A stretch of 5,199 bases of DNA from an uncultured Oscillospiraceae bacterium (GTDB taxonomy: Bacteria > Bacillota_A > Clostridia > Oscillospirales > Oscillospiraceae): contig CANRMG010000125.1 of NCBI GenBank assembly GCA_947631675.1, forward strand, positions 1 through 5,199, given 5' to 3'. A model generated the notes under the pieces. It made no database searches. It was not told the origin of the DNA and worked only from the letters and a program-made list of their open reading frames with translations. Made by a program: the position numbers and the translations under genes. Of this stretch, positions 1 to 5,199 are shown one piece after another (position 1 is the stretch's first letter; the number at the start of each line of letters is the position of its first letter).

Positions 1-2375
1 TTTTGGGACACGCTGAAGGTGGGATAGACGCTGATGGAGTCGCCGGAGTGGATGCCGGTGCGTTCCACCAGCTCCATGATGCCCGGCACGAACACATCCC
101 GGCCGTCGCAGATGGCGTCCACCTCCAGCTCCTTACCCTGGATGTACTTATCCACCAGCACCGGCTTATCCACGTCGATCTCCACGGCGGTGCGCAAATA
201 GTGGCGAAGCTGCTGCTCGTCCGTCACGATCTGCATGGCCCGGCCGCCCAGCACGAAGCTGGGCCGCACCAGCACCGGGTAGCCGATCTCCGCCGCGGCG
301 GCCACGCCCGACTCGATATCCGTCACCGCCCGGCCAGGCGGCTGGGGGATGCCCAGCTCCTCCAGGACCCTCTCGAAGGCGTCCCGATTCTCCGCCCGCT
401 CGATGGCGGCGCAGTCCGTGCCGATGATCTTCACGCCCCGGTCCATCAGCGGCTGGGCCAGGTTGATGGCCGTCTGGCCGCCCAGGGAGGCGATGACGCC
501 CTCCGGCTTTTCCCGCAGGAGGATATTCATCACGTCCTCCACGTACAGTGGCTCAAAGTAGAGCTTGTCGGAGCAGGTGTAGTCCGTGGAGACGGTCTCG
601 GGGTTGTTGTTGATGATGATGGCTTCGTAGCCCGCGGCCTGGATGGTCTGCACCGCGTGGACGGTGGAGTAGTCGAACTCCACGCCCTGGCCGATGCGGA
701 TGGGCCCGGCTCCCAGGACGACTATCTTCTTTTTGTCGGAGATGACCGACTCGTTCTCCTGCTCATAAGTGGAGTAAAAGTACGGGATGTAGCTGTCGAA
801 TTCGCTGGCGCAGGTGTCGATCATCTTGTACACCGGCAGCATATCAGCCTTGAGGCGCATGTTATAGACGTCCAGCTCCTTTACGCCCCAGAGCCGGGCC
901 ACCGCCCGGTCGCAAAAGCCCATGCGCTTGGCCTCGTAGAGGGTATCCATGTCCCCCGGCGCGTCGGCCAGCTTCCGCTCCATAGCGACGATGTTTGCAA
1001 TGACGTCCAGGAAGAGTTTGTCGATCTGGGTCCGGGCCGCGATGGCGGATACATCTGCCCCCTGCCGCAGCAGCGCCGCGATGGCGAAGAGGCGGTCGTC
1101 CCGTCCCTCGGCAATGTAGTCCATGAGCCGGGCACCGTCCCAGTCGTCGAACTTCTTCATCCACAGGTGATCCACGCCAGTCTCCAGGGAACGGACCGCC
1201 TTCAAAAGGCTCTCCTCCATGGTCCGGCCCACGCTCATGACCTCGCCGGTGGCCTTCATCTGGGTGGACAGGGTGTTGGCGGCATCGGCGAATTTGTCGA
1301 AGGGGAACCGGGGCATCTTGGTGACCACGTAATCCAGCGCCGGCTCGAAGCTGGCGGGGGTGTTGGCGAGGCGTATCTCGTCCAGGGTCATGCCCACGGC
1401 GATCTTCGCCGACACCCGGGCGATGGGATAGCCGCTGGCCTTGGATGCCAGCGCCGAGGACCGGCTGACACGGGGATTCACCTCGATGACATAGTATTGG
1501 AAGCTGTTGGGGTCCAAGGCGAACTGGACGTTGCAGCCGCCCTGGATCTGCAGGGCCCGGATGATGCGAAGAGCGCTGTCCCGGAGCATATGGTATTCCT
1601 TGTTGGTCAGGGTCTGGGAGGGGCACACCACCACGCTGTCGCCGGTGTGCACGCCCACAGGGTCGATGTTCTCCATGTTGCACACGGTGATGGCGGTGTC
1701 GTTCGCGTCCCGCATGACTTCGTACTCGATCTCCCGGTAGCCCTTGATGCTCTTCTCCACCAGCACCTGGTGGACCGGGGACAGCTTCAGGGCGTTTTTC
1801 AGTATCTCCCGGCATTCGGTCTCGTCGTCAGCGAAGCCGCCGCCGGTGCCGCCCAGGGTGAAGGCGGGCCGCAGCACCACGGGATAGCCTATCTCCGCCG
1901 CGATGCGAAGTCCGTCCTCTATAGTTGACGCCACGTCCGAGGGAAGTACCGGTTCCCCCAGCTCCTCGCACAGGTCTTTAAAAAGCTCACGGTCCTCCGC
2001 TCTCTCGATGCTCTTGCTGGAAGTGCCCAGAAGCTCCGTCCGGCACTCCCGGAGGATTCCCTTTTTCTCCAGCTGCACCGCCAAGTTCAGGCCCGTCTGG
2101 CCGCCGATGCCGGGCACGATGGCGTCCGGCCGCTCGTAGCGGACGATCTTCGCCACGTATTCCAGTGTCAGCGGCTCCATGTATACTTTGTCCGCCACGG
2201 AGGTGTCGGTCATGATGGTGGCGGGGTTGGAGTTGCACAGCACCACCTCGTAGCCCTCCTCCTTGAGGGCCAGGCAGGCTTGGGTCCCGGCGTAGTCGAA
2301 CTCCGCCGCCTGGCCAATGACGATGGGGCCGGAGCCGATGACCATGATCTTGTGCAGATCCGTTCTCTTAGGCAT
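1..2375 (-). CDS. carB: Carbamoyl-phosphate synthase large subunit (3' end outside window)
   Basis: CarB makes carbamoyl phosphate from bicarbonate, two ATP and ammonia tunnelled from CarA, in the cytoplasm, for pyrimidine and arginine synthesis. I translated the frame by hand from ATG 2375-2373 to the left edge: 791 codons, no stop or frameshift, against about 1070 in the family, so roughly the last 280 residues (end of the second ATP-grasp and the MGS-like allosteric domain) lie outside. Seen: first ATP-grasp half from residue 1 ([16 protein letters not shown] near 15-30, GGQTGLN, RPAF with R169, R129, K+-site type N236/D238/S247, metal ligands Q284, E298, N300 in IEVNPR), a helical oligomerisation region about 400-545, then the duplicated half starting [17 protein letters not shown] at 553, with GGQTAINLA and VRPSFVLGG (R704). 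The residue roles follow the E. coli enzyme. The start is set by GGAGGAGGG at 2392-2384 and by the carA overlap. Both catalytic halves look intact as far as visible. Confidence 0.97.
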   Translation of the reverse strand, partial: MPKRTDLHKIMVIGSGPIVIGQAAEFDYAGTQACLALKEEGYEVVLCNSNPATIMTDTSVADKVYMEPLTLEYVAKIVRYERPDAIVPGIGGQTGLNLAVQLEKKGILRECRTELLGTSSKSIERAEDRELFKDLCEELGEPVLPSDVASTIEDGLRIAAEIGYPVVLRPAFTLGGTGGGFADDETECREILKNALKLSPVHQVLVEKSIKGYREIEYEVMRDANDTAITVCNMENIDPVGVHTGDSVVVCPSQTLTNKEYHMLRDSALRIIRALQIQGGCNVQFALDPNSFQYYVIEVNPRVSRSSALASKASGYPIARVSAKIAVGMTLDEIRLANTPASFEPALDYVVTKMPRFPFDKFADAANTLSTQMKATGEVMSVGRTMEESLLKAVRSLETGVDHLWMKKFDDWDGARLMDYIAEGRDDRLFAIAALLRQGADVSAIAARTQIDKLFLDVIANIVAMERKLADAPGDMDTLYEAKRMGFCDRAVARLWGVKELDVYNMRLKADMLPVYKMIDTCASEFDSYIPYFYSTYEQENESVISDKKKIVVLGAGPIRIGQGVEFDYSTVHAVQTIQAAGYEAIIINNNPETVSTDYTCSDKLYFEPLYVEDVMNILLREKPEGVIASLGGQTAINLAQPLMDRGVKIIGTDCAAIERAENRDAFERVLEELGIPQPPGRAVTDIESGVAAAAEIGYPVLVRPSFVLGGRAMQIVTDEQQLRHYLRTAVEIDVDKPVLVDKYIQGKELEVDAICDGRDVFVPGIMELVERTGIHSGDSISVYPTFSVSQ

Positions 2376-3465
2376 GGCGCTTTCCCTCCTCCATCATGGC
2401 GATAAAGCGGTCGAAGAGATGACCGCTGTCCTGGGGCCCCGGGGCGCTCTCCGGGTGGTACTGGACGGAGAACACCCGGTCCGGGATGCACTTGACGCCC
2501 TCCACCGTGTCGTCCAGAATGTTCACATGGGTGAGCTCCAGGCCCGTTCCGGCGAGGCTCTCTCTATCCACGGCATAGCTGTGGTTCTGGCTTGTGATCT
2601 CGATCCTTCCTGTGTCCAAGTCCCGGACCGGATGGTTGCCGCCCCGGTGGCCGAATTTCAGCTTATAGGTCCTGGCACCGTAGGCCAGGGAGATGATCTG
2701 ATGGCCCAGGCATATGCCGAAGATAGGCACCCTTCCCCGCAGGGCCCGGACAAGTTCGATGACCTGGGGCACGTCTTCCGGGTCCCCGGGACCGTTGGAG
2801 AGGAACAGCCCGTCGGGATGCAGGGCCAGCACCTTATCCGCCTTGGTATTATAGGGCAGCACGGTCACATCGCATCCCCGGGCGTTCAGTGAGCGGACGA
2901 TATTCAGCTTGATGCCACAGTCGATGGCCGCCACGTGATACTTTCCGTTCTCCGCCCGGCTCTCCCAGGGCGCATTGCAGCTCACCCGGCGCACCACATC
3001 CCGGGGAACATCCGTGCTTTCCAGTATCTCCAAGGCTTTCTCCAGCGGCGTGTCCGCGTCCGTGATCAGCGCCTTCCGGCTGCCATGGTCACGGATGCTC
3101 CGGGCCAGGCGGCGGGTGTCGATGCCCTCGATGCCGGGGATATGATACCGCTCCATCACCGCGCCCAGGGTATCGACGCTGCGGAAATTGCTGGGCCGGT
3201 CGTTATACCGGCGCACCGCCAGCGCGCCGATGGTGGGCGTAGCCGTCTCGTAATCCTCCGCCGCCATGCCGTAGTTGCCCATGAGCGGATAGGTCATCAC
3301 CACCATCTGGCAGGTATAGGAGGGGTCGGAGAGTATCTCCTGATAGCCCGCCATGGAGGTGTTGAACACGATCTCGCAGACCTTGTCCTCCCGGCAGCCA
3401 AAGCCCCGGCCCACATATTCGCTGCCGTCGGACAGCACGATCTTCCTGTCCCGTATCTCGCCCAT
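2368..3465 (-). CDS. carA: Carbamoyl-phosphate synthase small (glutaminase) subunit
   Basis: CarA hydrolyses glutamine and passes ammonia to CarB. The protein has 365 residues from the chosen start, normal for the family. The N-terminal CPSase small-chain domain (about 1-170) shows the [16 protein letters not shown] signature; the C-terminal class I glutamine amidotransferase domain (about 175-360) shows FLSNGPGDP, the nucleophile cysteine in FGICLGHQ (Cys252 counted from the ATG) and the His/Glu pair in [10 protein letters not shown] (His337, Glu339), so the triad is complete. An in-frame GTG lies two codons upstream at 3471-3469, but it is only 1 nt from the AGGAGG at 3478-3473, while ATG 3465-3463 is 7 nt away, so I take the ATG. 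The TAA stop overlaps the carB start by 8 nt, which suggests translational coupling and matched subunit output. Expression is probably controlled by the attenuator just upstream. Confidence 0.97.
   Translation of the reverse strand: MGEIRDRKIVLSDGSEYVGRGFGCREDKVCEIVFNTSMAGYQEILSDPSYTCQMVVMTYPLMGNYGMAAEDYETATPTIGALAVRRYNDRPSNFRSVDTLGAVMERYHIPGIEGIDTRRLARSIRDHGSRKALITDADTPLEKALEILESTDVPRDVVRRVSCNAPWESRAENGKYHVAAIDCGIKLNIVRSLNARGCDVTVLPYNTKADKVLALHPDGLFLSNGPGDPEDVPQVIELVRALRGRVPIFGICLGHQIISLAYGARTYKLKFGHRGGNHPVRDLDTGRIEITSQNHSYAVDRESLAGTGLELTHVNILDDTVEGVKCIPDRVFSVQYHPESAPGPQDSGHLFDRFIAMMEEGKRHA
2384..2392 (-). promoter_or_regulatory. carB ribosome binding site inside the 3' end of carA
   Basis: The sense strand reads GGAGGAGGG within the last codons of carA (encoding MEEGK). 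The core AGGAGG ends 9 nt before the carB ATG at 2375. The site lies in translated sequence, so ribosomes finishing carA can reinitiate on carB across the 8-nt overlap (ATGCCTAA). It fixes the carB start. Confidence 0.85.
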
Positions 3466-3472
3466 GCTCACG

Positions 3473-3478
3473 CCTCCT
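3473..3478 (-). promoter_or_regulatory. carA ribosome binding site (decides the start)
   Basis: A perfect AGGAGG on the minus strand, 7 nt before ATG 3465 but only 1 nt before the in-frame GTG at 3471. The spacing favours the ATG. The site lies just beyond the U-run of the leader terminator, so carA has its own initiation signal once RNA polymerase reads through. Confidence 0.88.
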
Positions 3479-3487
3479 GTACGCCAT

Positions 3488-3528
3488 AAAAAATCCCGGC
3501 CTGCGAAAAGTCTTACGCAGATACCGGG
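3488..3528 (-). terminator. Intrinsic terminator/attenuator in the carAB leader
   Basis: On the minus strand, CCCGG (3528-3524) pairs with CCGGG (3499-3495) and CTGCG (3520-3516) with CGCAG (3505-3501), with a 3:1 internal bulge; two further A-U pairs can form past a U-U mismatch, leaving a small loop. A, then TTTTTT (3493-3488), follows directly. This is a textbook Rho-independent terminator, located between the promoter and carA, so it must act as an attenuator or be bypassed for carAB to be expressed. The stop codon of the leader ORF (3515-3513) falls in the loop, so a ribosome arriving there would cover the 5' arm and block the hairpin. It may also terminate transcripts from the upstream flavoprotein gene. 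Confidence 0.9.
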
Positions 3529-3632
3529 AAATAGAAACGATATGATTTGAAAAATACTGTCCCCTCAAGACGAAGGGACAAAGGAGAAAGGGGCTCCAAG
3601 GCCGATGCACGCGGGCAGCCGAGCCTTTTCAC
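3513..3632 (-). CDS. Putative 39-residue carAB leader peptide
   Basis: The ORF starts at GTG 3632-3630, with AGGAGG (3645-3640) 7 nt upstream, and runs 39 codons to TAA at 3515-3513, inside the terminator loop. The peptide begins VKRLGCPRAS and ends in an aromatic-rich stretch, VFFKSYRFYFPVSA; I recognise no family, domain or signal peptide. A start about 20 nt after the predicted transcription start, a strong ribosome binding site and a stop inside the attenuator fit a regulatory leader whose translation, not product, matters. This is the logic known for the E. coli pyrBI leader (44 residues). It has four Arg codons (3, 8, 21, 32), so an arginine-responsive variant cannot be excluded, but there is no run of any one amino acid as in classical his/trp leaders. 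That it is translated is inferred. Confidence 0.62.
   Translation of the reverse strand: MKRLGCPRASALEPLSPLSLRLEGTVFFKSYRFYFPVSA
3529..3557 (-). promoter_or_regulatory. U-rich tract before the attenuator (possible UTP-sensing pause zone)
   Basis: On the sense strand 16 of 29 bases are T, including TTTTT and two TTT runs, in an otherwise GC-rich region. The tract lies between the upstream hairpin (ending 3559) and the terminator's 5' arm (3528). In enterobacterial pyrBI, U-rich segments at this position slow RNA polymerase when UTP is scarce, letting the ribosome catch up and prevent termination. The base composition is seen; the sensing role is inferred. Confidence 0.5.
3559..3579 (-). promoter_or_regulatory. 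Leader hairpin upstream of the U-rich tract (candidate pause hairpin)
   Basis: The minus strand holds an 8-bp stem, GTCCCTTC pairing with GAGGGGAC (one G-U pair), closed by a 5-nt loop. It lies within the leader ORF and ends directly before AGTATTTTT, so an RNA 3' end in the first U-run would be about 3-10 nt past the stem, a spacing near that of transcriptional pause hairpins. Its GGGGA (3564-3560) could alternatively pair with TTCCC (3530-3526) at the terminator base, a weak possible antiterminator. Both roles are inferred. Confidence 0.5.
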
Positions 3633-3639
3633 GCCGATC

Positions 3640-3645
3640 CCTCCT
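3640..3645 (-). promoter_or_regulatory. Ribosome binding site of the leader ORF
   Basis: A perfect AGGAGG within GGAAGGAGGG, 7 nt before GTG 3632. A site this strong would have no purpose in a plain untranslated leader, so it is the main evidence that the 39-codon ORF is translated. It lies about 7 nt after the predicted transcription start region. Confidence 0.75.
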
Positions 3646-3658
3646 TCCATTTTCTGTG

Positions 3659-3687
3659 ATTTTAGCACGGGGAAAGAGGCTTGTCAA
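3659..3687 (-). promoter_or_regulatory. Sigma-A type promoter of the carAB operon
   Basis: A perfect -35 TTGACA (3687-3682), exactly 17 nt of spacer, and a -10 TAAAAT (3664-3659) that differs from TATAAT at one position. Transcription should start at a purine near 3653-3651, giving a leader of about 165 nt to the end of the terminator U-run and about 20 nt before the leader ORF. The -35 starts 7 nt after the stop of the flavoprotein gene, so that gene and this promoter are almost contiguous with no terminator between them. Confidence 0.85.
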
Positions 3688-3693
3688 TTCACA

Positions 3694-4311
3694 TCAATGG
3701 ATGAAATTTGTGGCCACACGGGGCTCTGTTTTGGGCAGTCCGTATTGCTCCTTCCCCAGGGCGATGCTCTTCATAAGGAAGGCCATGTTCCGGGCCAGGG
3801 TCCGCACGGTCTGCAGCCCCTCCCCATCCCGGGCCGCCTCCCCCTTTGCCAAGCCATGGACGCTGTTCCAGTACTGGCTGGAGGCCACGGGCATGCCGGA
3901 GATGGTGAAGTACTTGTTCAGCTCGTCAAAGGTGGCGGAAAGGCCGCCCCGCCGGGCCGCAACCACGCTGGCGCCCACCTTCATGGTCTTGTCGAAGGGC
4001 GTGCTGTAAAAGAGCCTGTCCAGCAGTGCCACGAGGGTGGCGTTGGCGGAAGCGTAGTATACAGGACTGGCGACGACCAATCCGTCACAGGTCTCGAACT
4101 TCGGCGCGATCTCGTTCACGGCGTCGTTAAAGACGCACTTGCCCTTCTTGGCGCAGCCATTGCAGGCCATACAGCCCCGGATAGCCTGATTGCCTACCTG
4201 AATCGTCTCGACCTCTATCCCCTCTTCGGCAAAGACCTTCTCCATCTCCGCCAAAGCGATAGACGTGTTCCCGTTCACCCGGGGGCTGCCGTTGAGCATC
4301 AGTACTTTCAT
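3694..4311 (-). CDS. Flavodoxin-fold NAD(P)H-dependent FMN reductase family protein, iron-sulfur flavoprotein-like
   Basis: A 205-residue single-domain protein of the NADPH-dependent FMN reductase/flavodoxin-like superfamily. Seen: the first beta strand KVLMLNGSPRVNGNT (residues 2-16), the FMN-phosphate loop; the second FMN loop SPVYYASANA (82-91); and the end TNFIH, similar to the TNFIR tail common in clostridial members. Between them is Cys47-x2-Cys50-x2-Cys53-x5-Cys59, matching the compact CX2CX2CX4-7C motif that binds a 4Fe-4S cluster in the archaeal iron-sulfur flavoprotein Isf. There are no signal peptide or membrane segments, so it is cytoplasmic. It probably shuttles electrons or reduces quinone- or nitro-like compounds in an anaerobe, but the substrate is unknown. 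AGGAG at 4324-4320 is 8 nt before the ATG. The gap to the upstream gene is 31 nt, so one operon is likely. The alternative is a simple flavin reductase in which the cysteines are structural. Confidence 0.85.
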   Translation of the reverse strand: MKVLMLNGSPRVNGNTSIALAEMEKVFAEEGIEVETIQVGNQAIRGCMACNGCAKKGKCVFNDAVNEIAPKFETCDGLVVASPVYYASANATLVALLDRLFYSTPFDKTMKVGASVVAARRGGLSATFDELNKYFTISGMPVASSQYWNSVHGLAKGEAARDGEGLQTVRTLARNMAFLMKSIALGKEQYGLPKTEPRVATNFIH

Positions 4312-4342
4312 GGCATTCTCTCCTTTATTTCTCTTCCTGTTT

Positions 4343-5199
4343 TTACTGGTACGCCTTTAAGAGCTCAGTCACGTCCTCGTTGACCCAGTAGGGACCGTCC
4401 TCCCACCGGGAGAAGTTCTCAAAGGGGATCGCGCTGTTCTCACCGTTGAGATACATCAGATCTTTCGGTGCGAAAATTCCGAAATCACAGTTGTACATCC
4501 AGCCGATGTTGTGCTCTTTCAGCGTGGACAGCTGCATTTCATGGTAGGCCAGATACTCCTCCACGCTGAGCACCGAAGTATCCGTGCCTATCTCCGTCTC
4601 GATAAAGCCCACGCGGTACTTCTCCGCGCATTCTACGAATTTCTGTATATAGCCCGCATAGAAGGACTCCCCGTCCAGGCTGTGCCCTGTCAGGTTCGTT
4701 ACCGCCCCGTCGTCGCCCACTTGAAGCGTTGGAAACTGCTCCTCCGTCATATAGCCGACGAGCGGCACATTCACCTGTACCCGCTCCCGGTCTGTTTGGG
4801 AGAGGTCCACCAGGATCAGTTCTACGTTGTAGTCGTCGCCTGTGGGCGCGAGGGCGATCTCCCTTGCCCCCTCCGGAACGCTCGCCGTCAGAGTCACAAC
4901 ACCGTGGTCGTTCACAGCGGACTCCGTGGGGACAGCCGCTCCGTCACACCATATCTCCGGCGCCTCGCCGCCAAGGATGTTGACGCAGACCGATACGGTC
5001 CCCTCATGGAAGGCAGTCTCCGCCTCCAGCTTCAGCGAGCCGTTCCCCGGCCAGAAGTAGCGGGGAATGTACTTCATGGGCCAGTGGTGTTCCACATCCG
5101 TGAGCCCGAACCAATCCTCCTCCGCGCCGGTGTGGTTATAGACGTGGGCGTGAAGGGAAAGGCAGCAGCCGATGGCCGCCAGCTGTTCCGGCACATTTT
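4343..5199 (-). CDS. Glycoside-hydrolase-like protein, C-terminal part (GH5/cellulase-type barrel end; 5' end outside window)
   Basis: The frame is open to the right edge (an AAT codon precedes the GTG at 5194, and that GTG has no ribosome binding site in view), so this is a partial gene with 284 visible residues. Features fit the last strands of a GH5-like (beta/alpha)8 barrel: LSLHAHVY (residues 13-20) resembles the strand-6 H-x-Y region; VGFIETEIGT (196-205) resembles strand 7, with Glu202 in the place of the nucleophile of GEFG; and NIGWMYN (230-236) resembles strand 8 with its substrate-stacking Trp233. Residues about 50-150 form a beta-rich, Val/Thr-rich insert between strands 6 and 7. 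No dockerin or C-terminal binding module follows; the protein ends shortly after the barrel at LLKAYQ. The acid/base Glu, expected after strand 4, and any signal peptide lie outside, so activity and location cannot be judged. The family call rests on motif resemblance only. Confidence 0.6.
   Translation of the reverse strand, partial: NVPEQLAAIGCCLSLHAHVYNHTGAEEDWFGLTDVEHHWPMKYIPRYFWPGNGSLKLEAETAFHEGTVSVCVNILGGEAPEIWCDGAAVPTESAVNDHGVVTLTASVPEGAREIALAPTGDDYNVELILVDLSQTDRERVQVNVPLVGYMTEEQFPTLQVGDDGAVTNLTGHSLDGESFYAGYIQKFVECAEKYRVGFIETEIGTDTSVLSVEEYLAYHEMQLSTLKEHNIGWMYNCDFGIFAPKDLMYLNGENSAIPFENFSRWEDGPYWVNEDVTELLKAYQ

Noticed and set aside
862..1815. A 317-codon minus-strand open frame.
   Set aside because: It is an alternative frame inside carB, with the Pro/Arg/Gly-rich composition of out-of-frame GC-rich sequence.
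3..1928. A 641-codon open frame on the plus strand.
   Set aside because: It is in exact codon register opposite carB, starts with TTG, is rich in His/Gly/Asp/Val as expected for the complement of GC-rich codons, and shows no family motif. It is an antisense shadow of carB.
3469..3471. GTG as the carA start.
   Set aside because: It is only 1 nt from the AGGAGG, too close for initiation; the ATG two codons later has 7-nt spacing.
3203..3610. A 135-codon minus-strand frame crossing the terminator and the start of carA.
   Set aside because: It has no good ribosome binding site at its GTG (3610), runs out of frame through the well-supported carA, and competes with the 39-codon leader frame, which has a perfect AGGAGG at correct spacing.
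3488..3650. PyrR-binding RNA site, the usual Firmicute pyr control.
   Set aside because: I looked for the conserved UCCNGNGAGG-type loop and purine-rich stem in the leader and did not find a convincing match; GUCCC...GAGGGGAC is only superficially similar.
3683..3696. ArgR operator overlapping the -35 (TGTGAAT half-site).
   Set aside because: Only one half of the palindromic ARG box can be read; without the inverted partner it is not supported.
5192..5194. GTG as the start of the glycoside-hydrolase-like gene.
   Set aside because: The frame stays open to the window edge, and the protein from here would begin in the middle of a barrel domain, so the true start is outside.
1..5199. tRNA, rRNA, CRISPR arrays, insertion sequences or attachment sites.
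   Set aside because: No cloverleaf with CCA-like end, no direct repeat series, no transposase motif and no flanking terminal repeats were seen; the window is filled by five coding units and the carAB leader.

Overview
The window is GC-rich (near 60% by eye). Every gene I can support lies on the minus strand, so transcription runs from high to low coordinates. The carA/carB sequences, strong AGGAGG ribosome binding sites and a GxxGxGN-like flavoprotein ending in TNFIH suggest a GC-rich member of the Clostridia, for example an Oscillospiraceae/Ruminococcaceae-type gut anaerobe. That placement is inference from protein style, not a database result.

Layout in transcription order: (1) 5199-4343, the C-terminal part of a glycoside-hydrolase-like protein (GH5/cellulase-type barrel end) with a beta-rich insert; its 5' end is outside the window. 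(2) 4311-3694, a small flavodoxin-fold NAD(P)H:FMN-reductase-family protein with a compact four-cysteine motif like that of iron-sulfur flavoproteins, 31 nt after gene 1 and probably co-transcribed with it. (3) 3687-3466, a carAB control region. It holds a near-consensus promoter, a well-placed ribosome binding site, a 39-codon leader ORF, a hairpin, a U-rich stretch and a strong intrinsic terminator whose loop contains the leader ORF's stop codon. (4) 3465-2368, carA, the glutaminase subunit of carbamoyl-phosphate synthase. (5) 2375 to the left edge, carB, the large subunit, overlapping carA by 8 nt; 791 codons are present without interruption and the C-terminal quarter is beyond the window.

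CarA releases ammonia from glutamine, and CarB uses it with bicarbonate and two ATP to make carbamoyl phosphate, the shared precursor of pyrimidines and arginine. The most interesting element is the carAB leader. Its arrangement (leader peptide translated into the terminator, with a hairpin and U-rich tract just before it) resembles the UTP-sensing, translation-coupled attenuator of enterobacterial pyrBI. Firmicutes usually control pyr genes with the PyrR RNA-binding protein, and I see no PyrR site here. The same terminator may also end transcripts coming from the flavoprotein operon, because no other terminator separates the two units.
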